A DNA stretch of 64,000 nt from Ancylostoma caninum (lineage: Eukaryota; Nematoda; Chromadorea; Rhabditida; Ancylostomatidae): positions 434,001 to 498,000 of the forward strand of contig JBAJFG010000328.1 in the NCBI GenBank assembly GCA_037903475.1, given 5' to 3'. Shown here piece by piece: positions 36,013-51,605 of the stretch. The notes under the pieces are model-generated. The model did no database searches. It had not been told where the DNA came from and saw only the letters and a program-made list of their open reading frames with translations. The translations under genes and the position numbers were made by a program. How positions within the stretch are numbered: the stretch's first letter is position 1; the number at the start of each line of letters is the position of its first letter.

Positions 36013-37468
36013 GTGCCAAGGATGATTTGTGGAGGATAAGAAACTATGGACAAAGTGAGGACAACGATAAAATCGCGCAAAACTCCACGCTGGTTAACTC
36101 CTCGGGAATAAAACCCAGGATTACCAGAGAACACCGACGATTTGACGAGCCCCAACACTATTTTGCTTTAAGAAATGATAAAAGGACAAATACATGGCTG
36201 GGACAGAACAGCTCTTTGAACAACTCAAATGATCGCAGCAGAAGGGTAGGCAGGCAGAATGGTGGAAGAAGGGATGGTACAGGAGGTGGTCGCGGAAGAA
36301 CAGGTAGGCCCAATAATGGTGGTGGAAGAGGAGGCGGTCGTGATGGTGGTCGCGGAAAAGGAAGTGGTCGTAATGGCGGCAGTGGAAGAGGAGACGGTTC
36401 TAACGGCGGCAGTGGAAGAGGAGGCGGCCGTGATGGTGGTCGCAGAAAAGGAAGTGGTCGTAATGGCGGCAGTGGAAGAGGAGACGGTTCTAACGGCGGC
36501 AGTGGAAGAGAAGGCGGCCGTGATGGTGGTCGCGGAAAAGGAAGTGGTCGTAATGGCGGCAGTGGAAGAGGAGACGGTCCTAACGGCGGCAATGGAAGAG
36601 GAGACGGTCCTAATGGCGGCAGTGGAAGAGGAGACGGTTCTAATGGCGGTGGTGGAATGGGAGACGGTCCTAATGGCGGCGGTGGAAGAGGAGGCAGGCC
36701 TAATGGTGGTGGCAGAGGAGAAAGCACGCCCAGTGGTGTAGGAGGACGCATTACGACGAAAGTCATCCTTACCACCCCGTCACCATTCACTACAACCACA
36801 ACTTCAACAACGACAACCACGGCAAGTACGACCACAACGACCAAACCCACAACAACTATATCCACCACAACGCCGACAACAACTACGACAACCATGACAA
36901 CTCCCACCACAACAACAACCACAACAATGCCAACGACGACGACGACTACCACCACAACAACAACGACCACCACCACGACGCCAACAACAACAACGACAAC
37001 AACAACCACAACAACCACAACCACAACAACGCCAACAACCACAACCACAACAACGCCAACGACAACAACCACAACAAAGCCAACAACCACGACAACCCCG
37101 ACTACAACAACAACCACGACAACGCCGACCACAACAACAACCACGACAACGCCGACCACAACAACAACCACGACAAAGCCGACCACAACAACAATCACGA
37201 CAACGCCGACCACAACAACAACCACGACAACTACTCCCACCACAACAAGCCGTACAACTGCGACCACCACCACAAAACCTACAACTACGACCCTAAGACC
37301 CACGTCCACCACGATTTCAACTACAATGACAACCAGCAGTACAACCACTACACAGCCAACGACAACTACAATGGAAACAATTACGACACCAACCACAATT
37401 ATTGTGAAGCCGACAACAAGCAAAAAAGTGGAAGAAACAACAACAACCCATATGACAACCTTCCAAAC
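36013..37468 (+). CDS. Gly-rich repeat plus Thr-rich mucin-like exon (partial gene model)
   Basis: The frame runs open from a TTTATTTTAG acceptor to a strong donor (AAC then GTGAGT at 37469), with the stop immediately inside the putative intron, so I read it as one internal exon. Order of regions: a polar N-part with several Asn-Ser/Thr sequons; a Gly/Arg/Asn-rich stretch (about 36260-36740) containing three 90-base (30-residue) tandem units of the GKGSGRNGGSGRGDG type; then about 230 residues that are overwhelmingly Thr with spaced Pro and Lys (TTTTTTPTTT type). Thr/Pro-rich tracts of this kind are usually heavily O-glycosylated in secreted mucins, so an extracellular or surface role is inferred. 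The first and last exons and any signal peptide are not identified. The opposite strand is open through the same region only because of base composition. An ATG at 35995 is an alternative start. Confidence 0.5.
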
Positions 37469-37749
37469 GTGAGTATATTCGAGGATGAAACTTTTACGCT
37501 TTGAGAATACGCGCATTGGCAAAATAACTGGAAACACGCTTGAATACTTCAACAGTATGGCAAAATTTGAGGAGCTTCGAGTGTAGAAGAAAAAAGCCAT
37601 ACACAATTAGCTTTTATCCGGCGACCTTACTTCAGAAATCCGCTAAAAATCAACCGTACACGAAACAGACTTAAAGGCACCTTTCCATCACAGAAATATT
37701 TCTGACATTTTGACATGATAGTATCTAAACGAGTGGGGAGGCACGCTAA

Positions 37750-38020
37750 GGTAGCCGCTATACTCCTCGAGGAGTATAGCACCTTGACGGTGGCCGCCAA
37801 TGTTGGCGACTCCTCACAATCGATACGCACCGGCGCCGCAGTAGCCAACATTGGCGGCCGTCGATCGCCAATGTTGCCAACATCGGCGGCCGCCAATGTT
37901 GGCGATCGCCAGTCGCCGGCGACGGCGGCGCCGTCACCGCTCCGCCCACAATCAATGCGTATCGGTCTTACAGTCGCCGGCGACGCAAGGTGCTACAGTC
38001 CTCAAGGACTATAGCGGCAG
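37750..38020. mobile_element. MITE family P, copy 3
   Basis: The best-preserved copy: the left end TACTCCTCGAGGAGTATAGC is a perfect palindrome, and the right end has GTGCTACAGTCCTCAAGGAC. Inside are repeated GGCGGCCGCCAATGTTGGCG blocks. Non-coding. Confidence 0.8.
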
Positions 38021-38275
38021 TGTAAGCGAGCGCGGGCGATTGCTAGAACAGTCCTCGCTGCAGAGCGAGCGCATGATAACAATCCCTTGTAGCACTGAAA
38101 CACTACAAAATTATCAAAAACTTCCGGAATTAGAAAAAGCAGAGCCTTTGCAGAGCCCGCGCATGTTTAGGTCGTACTCTAGTGCATGGAGGGAAATTAT
38201 GTTCGGATTCTCCACTAATGACTGAGAATCCACTGATTGATCCACTCGGCCATACGTCCTGATAACCACAACAAC

Positions 38276-38743
38276 TTTAAAGGCAGGGTCTCAATTCATG
38301 ATGGGTATCGAGATATCAACAGAATCTGGTCCTACTCGACGCGCTGATTCCAATAAAGTACTTGTTATTTGAAGAAACGGTCAAAAACTCCTATTTTGAA
38401 GGCCAAACGTGACATTGTAGGGGACGAGTTTCCTCGCTAGGAATGTAGGAAAAGCGAAGCTGAGAAGTTAAGCTTGCCCATTAGAATGAACTTCTCAGCA
38501 GTAGCTATCATCAAATAAACAAACATTCCCGTGCTGGAAAATCATGCCGCACCCTCAGCAAGCTGTTGCTGCGGAATGAATCCTCGCGTCCACTGGCCGA
38601 GAATTTCAAACCAAAGAAACCCGTAACTCATGGGGTTTTCGATGTTTTCGTGAAACTTAAAGTGCATCTTTGTGCTCAGCGGACCACGTTTGATTGACGT
38701 GGGAATCTAGAACGCGGCCCATGAGGTGAGACACTACCTTTAA
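38276..38743. mobile_element. MITE family Q, copy 2 (uninterrupted)
   Basis: 468 bases from TTTAAAGGCAG to ACTACCTTTAA with imperfect inverted ends. It aligns along its length with 39906-40698 apart from the insertion there, and with the halves of 23941-24772. No coding capacity. Confidence 0.75.
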
Positions 38744-38962
38744 TTCCGCTAATGGTGTCATTCTAAATCACCTCAGTACTCTATCGGTACGTGTGGATAC
38801 GTAGCGACTCGCGATTCTGTGACGACTCAACGTCTCTGAGCTGGGACTATACCGAATGAGTGAGAAATTTATGATGATTAATCCGTCAAGATTAGTTATT
38901 AGGTGGGATGACGCTCAAATTACTAATAACTACCGATAACAGCACCTCGCAGTGTCGAGCTT

Positions 38963-39122
38963 TAAGAACGAAATCCTTCAAGGATAGATACGATGCTCTC
39001 CGTGTCCCTCGAACGGGCAGAACCCACTGGATAACTTTGGCTCGCGAGAGGGACAAATGGAAGAATTGCTGGCGCCCGCTCGGTATACCCGAAGATCAAC
39101 GGGAATCGAGGTGATCAAGGTG
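38963..39122 (+). pseudogene. RTE LINE 3'-end fragment
   Basis: About 150 bases nearly identical to the last part of the RTE ORF at 42275-42440, encoding SFKDRYDALRVPRTG, then LARERDKWKNCWRPLGIPED and the same stop. It also ends in a GGTGATCAAGGTGA tail. A 5'-truncated insertion of the same family and orientation. Confidence 0.9.
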
Positions 39123-39550
39123 AACAGCACCTCATAAATCCTAAAGCATACAAGGCAATTCACACTAAACGCTTGCGTTTCACGCGCTTGCGTCTACATC
39201 ATGAATGATAGGCCCAGCCGCAGCTAACCGCTTCGTCCGCTGACGCAAGACGTTTATTAGCTTTATCTCCATCCTCATCCCCGAAGGGACGAAGACTCCA
39301 CTTTTTCCCGACGCCCCACCCCTCGCCCCCCTCTTCTCCCCCCACCTTCTGCATCTGCCACGGCCTCCCCATGCTCCCACGCCAAAAATCCTCGCGCAAG
39401 CAGCCCACTAACAAGACCCGCCCACAAATATGGCACGCGGAAGGCCCACTCAGAGGCCACGCCCACAAATAAGGCACGCGGGCCGCCCCCTAGGCCTGAA
39501 TGCACCCACGGAAGGCCCACTAGAGTTGCCTAAGTAGTATAAATTGTCCT

Positions 39551-39754
39551 TTAGGCCCATGGCATACTACATAGCGGAAATGTCGCTGCGACCGTTCACC
39601 ACCAATACTTTTCGCAAGACTGTTCCAATGCCACCACGCTGTCCCACGCAAGTTATGTGATAAGGTATGAGAACTTGTAACGTTTTGTTCTCATCATTCC
39701 CATTAATTTTCCTCACTGCGAAGTTGTCGCTGTGAAGTATGCCATTAGCCTTAT
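39551..39754. mobile_element. MITE family R, copy 2
   Basis: 204 bases from TTAGGCCCATGGCATACTAC to the inverted GTGAAGTATGCCATTAGCC. Closely related to copies at 24402 and 45469. Confidence 0.8.
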
Positions 39755-39775
39755 ACTTGCTCAAAGCTACAATAG

Positions 39776-39896
39776 TGCATTGGAGTCCGGTCCAGTCGGA
39801 TAAGAAAAGATACGTATCGATCCTAGGCGGATAAATATGAATAAAGATCGATACGCATCTTTTCTTATCCGACTGGATCGGACTCCGCTGCACTGG
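39776..39896. mobile_element. Hairpin element, 121 bases
   Basis: About 48-base arms: GTGCATTGGAGTCCGGTCCA, continuing through the ATAAGAAAAGATAC word, pair with the inverted stretch ending GGACTCCGCTGCAC, with only a few mismatches around a ~25-base loop. Both strands would form a long hairpin transcript. Confidence 0.8.
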
Positions 39897-39905
39897 GAAT
39901 GTAGC

Positions 39906-40698
39906 TTAAAGGCAGTGTATCACCTCATGATGGGTATCGAGATATTAGCACAATCCGGTCCTACTAGACGCGCTAATTCCGTGTGGTTGAAATCTTTGAA
40001 AAAAAAACACGGTCAAAAACCCCTATTTTGAGGCCAATTGTGATACTGGAGCGGACGAGATATCTTGCTAGGAAACTAGAAGATGCGGAGCTGAGAAGTT
40101 AGGATTGCACATTAAACGGGTTTTCACAGTTTTAACGCGCTGCGCCGCTGCATAAGCATAGGAAGCGTCAATGCAGTGCGAGATCGCGCGAGCTCGCAGC
40201 GTCATCTGCCGCAAGGGGGCGCCTTCACAGTTTTTGACGCGAGGCGTTATTTTGCGAGCTCGCATTCCCTTTATATACGAAAAGAACTTCAATTTCCTTC
40301 TTTCAAATCCCCTTTAACTTCGGCATGCTGCGTCGTTTGCCGCAACCCTGACGCGAGTTGACGGCTCGCAGCGAGTGACTTCTCACGCCGCGCCGTGCCG
40401 CAACTTGCTAAAAACTGTAAAAACCCTTCAAAATGAAATGCTCAGCAGTAGCCATTATTGACTGATCAAGTATTGCCGTGTTGGCGAAACATGTCGCACC
40501 CTCACCAAGCTTTAGCTGCGGAACGAAGCCTTCATTTGGCCTGGAATTTTGAAATTCTCGGCCAAATGAACCCGGAACTTATGGGGTTTTCAACCTCCCC
40601 CTGAAACGTGAAGTATATCTCCGTGCACAACAGCTGGGATATGCACGACTGACGTGGGACTGTCGGACGCGGTTGTTGAGCTGATACACCGTCTTTAA
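39906..40698. mobile_element. MITE family Q, copy 3, with nested insertion
   Basis: TTAAAGGCAGTGTATCACCT at the left and GAGCTGATACACCGTCTTTA at the right are inverted ends. The body matches 38276-38743 but is interrupted by a 310-base element at 40118-40427. Confidence 0.8.
40118..40427. mobile_element. Nested MITE, 310 bases
   Basis: The ends CGGGTTTTCACAGTTTT and AAAAACTGTAAAAACCC are inverted copies. The uninterrupted copy at 38276-38743 serves as the empty site. The interior is GC-rich with repeated GCGAGCTCGC and TGCCGC words. The target duplication is short and unclear. Confidence 0.75.
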
Positions 40699-40785
40699 AG
40701 TGCGTGCATCAGCCGCATGCATCCATTCGCGAAGGATTTTCCATGGAGTCGGCCAGCGCGGCATGTGCATCTTCAATGAAACGTT

Positions 40786-42440
40786 TACGGACATCTAATA
40801 CCCAGCCTTATTCCTGGCTCGTCCACCTCCCTCAATGTCACCTTAGGGAGGACGGGTATGTTGTCCCATCGGTTCTCCCTTCCGAAATCCGACATGCCAT
40901 CAAGTCGGTGAAGAATCGTACAGCACCGGGCCCCGACAGGATTCGACCGGAACATGAAGAACCTACCGCCAATTCTCATTACCACCTTGGCTAGGCTTTT
41001 CACGCGGTACCTGTCGGAGTGCAAGGTACCTAACCAGTGGAAGACCAGCAGGACCGTGTTGCTGTACAAGAAGGGAGACCCGCAGGATATTGGCAATTAT
41101 CGCCCCATCTGCCTACTGTCCGTCGTCTACAAGCTTTTCACGCGAGTGATCCTCAATAGGATCGAAAGGACGCTAGACGAGGGACAGCCGTGCGAGCAAG
41201 CAGGGTTTCGAAAAGGATTCAGTACGATCGACCACATACACACCGTCACTAGACTCATCGAAGTATCGCGAGAGTATAAGATGCCCCTCTGTCTCACGTT
41301 CATCGATTTGAAGAAAGCCTTCGACTCTGTTGAGACGGAAGCGGTGTTGGAAGCCCTGGGCAACCAGGGCATACCTACTCAATACATCAAGGTATTTCGT
41401 GAGCTCTACAACAACTTCACGACCAGGATTTCTCCATTCTACGACGACATCATCATCGACGTCAAGAGAGGGGTTCGGCAAGGCGATACCGTGTCGCCAA
41501 AACTATTCAGCGCCACTCTTGAAGACGTCATGCGGAAACTGGAATGGGATAGCATGGGAGTGCAAGTTGATGGCCGGCGACTTAGTCATCTTCGCTTCGC
41601 TGACGACATCGTTCTTATAACACCAACCATCAGCGAAGCGGAACAGATGCTGGCCGACTTCGAGGACGCGTGTGGAAAGGTTGGTCTCCAGCTGAATCTG
41701 ACGAAGACGATGTTCATGAAGAACGGATGGGTCCCGGATGCCCCATTCTCGCTCAACGGAACGACCATATCCGAATGCTCCAGCTACGTATACCTAGGTC
41801 GGGAAGTCAATATGATGAACGACCTCGCTCCAGAGCTGGGCAGGAGGAAACGAGCGGCTTGGGGAGCTTACAAGAGCATCGAGGACGTAGTGAAGAAGAC
41901 GAAGAACACCAGGCTCCGTGCCCACCTCTTCAACACAACCGTTCTCCCTGCTTTGACCTACGCCTCAGAAACCTGGGCGTTGCGCAAGCAGGATGAGAAT
42001 GCGGTTAGCGTCGTCGAACGCTCCATCGAGAGGGTGATGCTAGGAATAACCCGCCTCACGCAAGTGAGGGCTGGAATACGGAGCTCCACCCTCCGTCAAC
42101 AATCGAAGATCAGGGACGCTGCCGCTTACGCCAAGTTGAGTAAGGTTAGGTGGGCCGGGCACGTGATGCGTTTTAACGACAACCGTTGGACAAGAGCCGT
42201 CAGCGACTGGACTCCACGGGACGTTAAGCGCACGACAGGAAGACCACCGACCCGATGGTCAGACTTCTTCACGAAGTCCTTCAAGGATAGATACGATGCT
42301 CTCCGTGTCCCTCGAACGGACAGAATCCACTGGACAACTCTGGCTCGCGAGAGGGACAAATGGAAGGATTGCTGGCGCCCGCTCGGTATACCCGAAGATC
42401 AACGGGAGTCAAGGTGATCAAGGTGATCAAGGTGATTCCT
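40786..42440 (+). pseudogene. RTE LINE reverse transcriptase, 5'-truncated
   Basis: An open frame of 487 codons (40954-42417) carries the RT core in order: LLYKKGDPQDIGNYRPICLL, QAGFRKGFSTIDHI, LTFIDLKKAFDS with the first catalytic Asp, VKRGVRQGDTVSPKLF, RFADDIVLI near residue 216 with the catalytic Asp pair, then a thumb/C-terminal region with RWAGHVMRF, TGRPPTRWSDFF and WRPLGIPED. About 50 codons upstream (to about 40800) continue the homology (SEIRHAIKSVKNRTAPGPDR) in another frame, so there is a frameshift near 40950. The endonuclease domain is absent: a typical 5' truncation by target-primed reverse transcription. After the stop come AAGGTGATC repeats (to about 42440), the simple 3' tail of this family. 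The copy cannot move on its own but looks young. Family assignment to RTE is firm. Confidence 0.9.
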
Positions 42441-43187
42441 GGCTAATCACGGCGGGCACGTGGAGCGGTCATTCCCAGCACTCCCTGGATAGCTTTGAAA
42501 ATCCATCCAAATCTTTGGTCGAAGAGTTTCGAGTCTTGAAGGAGTCCCAGACGGGTTCAATGAAGCTTATAGAGCGGCAAAGGACCTATTAGATAAATTT
42601 GCTCAAGAGCCGCTGTTGATGGACGACAGGCGAGTCGACAAATGACCACATCCAGAATTCCATCTGCTGCTGGTCTTCTGGTTTGACCGTTGCAGTTTTT
42701 TTTGAAGGGTGATTGGATAAAAATATTACATTATCAAGTGTTTCATAATCGTCGCCTAGTTAAATTGCTTGCTGCTTCCATCCAACCGGTCCCGCCCCGT
42801 AGCAAGTTGGGTATTAGATGTCCCGGAACCTCAATGGAAAGAACATGTATCGGTCGCGAGACCATGAACGCGTGCGTCTGAATGGCGTCAGTGATGCGAC
42901 TCTCCCTACCCTTCATCACATAGACGCACGCGCGTCAAACACATCCAGTGCAAATTGCTCTATACTCCCGAAGTGTTTTGGCAACAACTGGGTTATACTC
43001 CCCAAGGTGTTTTGGTAACCACTGAGAAAATGCTGTACTCCTCAGCTAAGATAATCAGCCTAAAAGTAAAGCACCTTGTCCCTGAGATCTTCTACAATAT
43101 GAGCACACTTCTAAACTTTTTGAAATAGAATATGTTGTCTAGAGCAGGACAGATATGAACTGCTTCTGAACATCTTTTCATTTATAG
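42441..43187. other. Upstream region of the 43.2-kb gene
   Basis: No gene recognised. 42805-42960 has words (GCACGCGCGTCAAACACATC) shared with 52400-52560, so it is part of a dispersed element. A TTTTCATTTATAG acceptor-like site at 43175-43187 could be the SL trans-splice site of the next gene. Confidence 0.4.
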
Positions 43188-43231
43188 GCAAACTACTCCT
43201 TCGGCGAAGAAGAAAAGAAAACGAAAAAGAG

Positions 43232-48345
<5,114 letters not shown>

Positions 48346-48530
48346 TGTTTTAATTAATTGTACATTAAGTGAGTAATACATATTGACTCGTTAAATCAAA
48401 ACAACACATATTCAAAGAGTGGGACATTGCTGAATAGTTAGTTTTTCCTAAGGTGTCAGCGTATTCTGTATTCTCAGCAGTGTCGTCAACCGAGCTTTGT
48501 TATTTGCTATATGTTTAATTATTAAATTCG

Positions 48531-48536
48531 AATAAA
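48531..48536 (+). promoter_or_regulatory. Polyadenylation signal of the membrane-protein gene
   Basis: AATAAA about 190 bases after the stop at 48345, with no other gene signal between them. Confidence 0.6.
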
Positions 48537-48695
48537 AGATTGTGGTGACCTATTGCTTCCTTCATTTGAAAAGGATGTGTGTTTGAAAATCATCTCTTTA
48601 ACAGTGTTGTTCTAATAATGGCTGAAGAACAACTTCCTCTTAATACAGATGGCTCTGTTTCTGGTAGCATCAATAGTAGATGCAAGCGACTACAT

Positions 48696-48966
48696 ACAGT
48701 GGACGGCAATGGCGGTGGCCCATCTGCGGCCTCGAGAAGGACGCAGCGCAACCGCGCCGCGCACGCCGGGATCGGTGTCGTCTGCTGCCGGAATGCTATT
48801 TCTATTCGCTTTCTTCTCGATTTGGTCAAAAATCCTTAAAATCGGGGAGAAAAGCTCTAGATATGACATAACAGCAGCAGAAAACGTTGTTTACGACGCG
48901 GGCGGCGCGGTTGCGCTGCGTCCTTCTCGAGGTCGCAGATTGGACACCGCCATTGCCGTCCACTGT
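48696..48966. mobile_element. MITE family T, copy 2
   Basis: ACAGTGGACGGCAATGGCGG at the left and the inverted GCCATTGCCGTCCACTGT at the right, with CCTCGAGAAGGACGCAGCGC arms continuing inward about 65 bases. It lies just 160 bases past the polyadenylation signal of the membrane-protein gene. Confidence 0.85.
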
Positions 48967-49398
48967 AAATCGTCTGTTGTGATGGATGTTGTCTATTGAA
49001 AGCGGAGTTTCAATTCTCATGAAAGACCGCACGAACTTATTGCCCAGCCAATGTTTCAAAATCGTTAGAAGTGTGCTGATATTGTTAATAGAAGATCTTG
49101 GAGATATGATGCTAAATTTCGAAGGTCGACTACTCAAACTCGTATGTATGGGGAGTATAGCATTTATCCAGAGCTGTTACCAAAACAACTCGAGGAGTAT
49201 AGCACTTTTGGTCACTATGGCTACACTGGTTTCTATCATTACTTGTAAACCAGCGGTAGTGGCGACAGTGCCAGCAGTGCATCGCACGCGATCAAAAGCA
49301 GCAGCCACAAGAATTTTCGTATCCATTATTTTGATCGTTCTGGAATTTAGCTGTCGTCGTAACAATTTGACAAAGTTGCATTGCTGTAGACGTCGGCT
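48967..49398. other. No recognised gene
   Basis: Short frames on both strands. 49187-49210 (CTCGAGGAGTATAGCACTTT) resembles one end of MITE family P and may be a fragment. Confidence 0.4.
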
Positions 49399-49452
49399 TT
49401 CTGAAGATGTAAGGCGATAAAATGTATGCTTTATCGCCTTACATCTTCAGAA
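49399..49452. repeat. Perfect 23-base-pair hairpin
   Basis: TTCTGAAGATGTAAGGCGAT plus AAA pairs perfectly with its inverted copy after an 8-base loop. No coding context is apparent. Confidence 0.85.
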
Positions 49453-50295
49453 TGCTTCTAGTTAGGATGGTTGTAGCGTGGAGTGAACGGATGTTTCCGT
49501 TTACGATCACTTTCTTCCCTCATGACAGCAGTTGCTTTCATTCCCATCTTCGCAGACAATTTCGGGGGCAAATCCCGTTTCATCCGCCGACTTATCTCCG
49601 AGGAAACGTTTGAAGGAGGACATGTAGCGGGCAAACAGCGGGCGGAACCGCACATTTTGCGGGCCGAACGCGTTGTCGCGGGAATAGCGAGATAACGCAG
49701 AATCATTTGAGCTGATGCACGGCCGTCGGGGTTCGACCCTCAAAATGAAGAGTGTCGGCCATCGGCCTGCCTTTCGCGTCCTCTGACTGCCGACTAATAT
49801 CTCCAAAAAGCGGCTTGAACGACAATGTATTTTGGCTCAATAAGGATGGTGTGACCAGGAGAAGAGAAAAATGGCACAGCAGGTGGTGGATATACACGCA
49901 TACATACATACATACATTGACCATTAGTTTGACCATTAGTTTGAACATTAGTGGGTTTTAGTCATGCTAAGAGAAGACGTCGTAGCAGGAGCAGGGTAGG
50001 ATTGGACGCTGCATGCAAGAACGTTTACTAAGGCGCTCCAATGATAATCTAGTATTGCTTCTGATTATCGCGCACTTACCACCCGCGCCCCAGTAAAACT
50101 ATATGTGGCAACTCGCTGCTTCCGGTCTTTTCCAGCAAGAATAGTTCAGCTCTGACCCAACATGACTAATGAAGTGTTAAGGTGAGTCAGGGCAACTTTT
50201 GAACCACGCCGGTCTTTTTCTTTCCGAGTTGGAAACAAAAATGGCCTGACGCTGCGCGTGTGGGTGGCAGGTGCGTGGTGATCAGGAAGTGGGGC
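49453..50295. other. No recognised gene
   Basis: 49490-49800 is open on both strands without motif. 49727-49740 has a GGGGTTCGACCC word resembling a Pol III B box, but no tRNA fold could be made around it. Confidence 0.4.
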
Positions 50296-51346
50296 TAGTA
50301 CGTAGTATACTTAATTATTAATTAATAATTATTCGGTTATTCAAATAAATTATTCGAATCAAATCATTCGAAAATTCGAATATTCGAAATTTTCGTTTTT
50401 CGAATATATTCGAAACCCCCATTATTCGAATGCATCACCCGAATATTCGATATTCTAATCACACGAAATGGATCGGAGACGTTTGCCTTGTGCTGAAAAA
50501 GTTTTGTATCGAAGAAGGCATCCTAGTGTACAGAGTAGTCCTACGGCAATTTCGTTTCGGGCAACTTGCAACACCTTTTAGTCATCCATTACGCTCTCAA
50601 TGAAGAGTTTGGAGAGGACTATTGGATGTTGACATAAGTCCTTGCGCTTTCTTTCGGTCACAATTTTTCCCGTACCATTATCATTCTTTCACAAAGTGCT
50701 TATAATCGAGCGCTTTTCTTTTTCTGAATTCTGTCATCATGAGGTCTTCCAAAAATGTTAACCTACCAGGTTTTCACGCGTAGGGAGGAAAATGCCAAGT
50801 TGAAAAAAGACATCATTTTCTCTGTAAATTTAATTTAATTTATTTTTCTGGCCGAGTGGCACCAAAGGTTACCAACGGGTAGGATTTTTGAGCCGATCCG
50901 ATTGGATCTTCTTAGTTGCTTTTCTTGATACTCAATTTCTTTCTTGCTTTTCTTGATACTCAATTTCTTTCAAAATTTAATTTTTGATTCGTTTTCTAGA
51001 TTCATTTGCTTGGATTAGTTGAAGTCACCTGAAATTTTGGTTCTTGAATTGATTTGTTTGGATTACATGATGGTCTCTTGCCGGTTTTTTGCGACAATAA
51101 ATTTAAAGGTGGCAGCAAAAGGTGTTACGGATTGCTAGAGTCTTGAGTCTATCTAACATTTCAATCTAGGACCTTCATTCGAATGATTTATTCGAATGAT
51201 TTATTCGAACAATTATTCGAAATTCGAATATTCGAAAAACTCGATTTTCGATTATATTCGAGAAGTCAAAATTTCCGTTTTTCGAATATATTCGAATATT
51301 CGAATATTAGAAATTTTCTCAAAAATGTGCAAGAGTAGTACGTAGT
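50296..51346. mobile_element. TTCGAA-rich element with 11-base flanking direct repeats
   Basis: TAGTACGTAGT occurs at 50296-50306 and again at 51336-51346. Just inside each end are dense runs of ATTCGAAT/TTCGAATATTCG words (about 50320-50460 and 51180-51310) that can pair with each other and themselves. The middle is AT-rich with a tandem TTTCTTGATACTCAATTTCT at about 50920-50970. It looks like a ~1.03-kb insertion with an 11-base target duplication; no coding capacity. Confidence 0.65.
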
Positions 51347-51526
51347 TAAAGATATGAATACTGGATCCCCTCTACTGAGGAATTTGGTGCCCTTGGTCCG
51401 CTTAACTCCATTCCGTTGTGGTCGGTGAACATGGCCTTCCACCTATTCGGCCGTAAGGGTTGGTTGATGATAGTGGGGATGTGATAAAAGATGATGGCAA
51501 CTGCGGATTGAAAGTGCTCAGCAACA

Positions 51527-51605
51527 CGGATGGCCTAGTGGATGAAGCAGCAGACTCTCAATCACTCATAAAAATGGTCATGTCGGTTCAAATCCACTCG
51601 ATAAT
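51527..51605 (+). other. tRNA-like sequence (A and B box), probably degenerate
   Basis: TGGCCTAGTGG at 51531-51541 fits a Pol III A box and GGTTCAAATCC at 51585-51595 a perfect B box, at tRNA-like spacing. The acceptor and T stems do not close properly, so it is a tRNA pseudogene or the head of a tRNA-derived SINE rather than a working tRNA. Confidence 0.4.

Noticed and set aside
36158..37606. Minus-strand 482-codon open frame, Val/Pro-rich
   Set aside because: It is the exact mirror of the Thr-rich and Gly-rich repeat of the plus-strand exon; ACN repeats read as GTN (Val) on the other strand. No independent support.
49727..49740. GGGGTTCGACCC as a tRNA T-loop
   Set aside because: No A box at the right distance and no cloverleaf could be folded.
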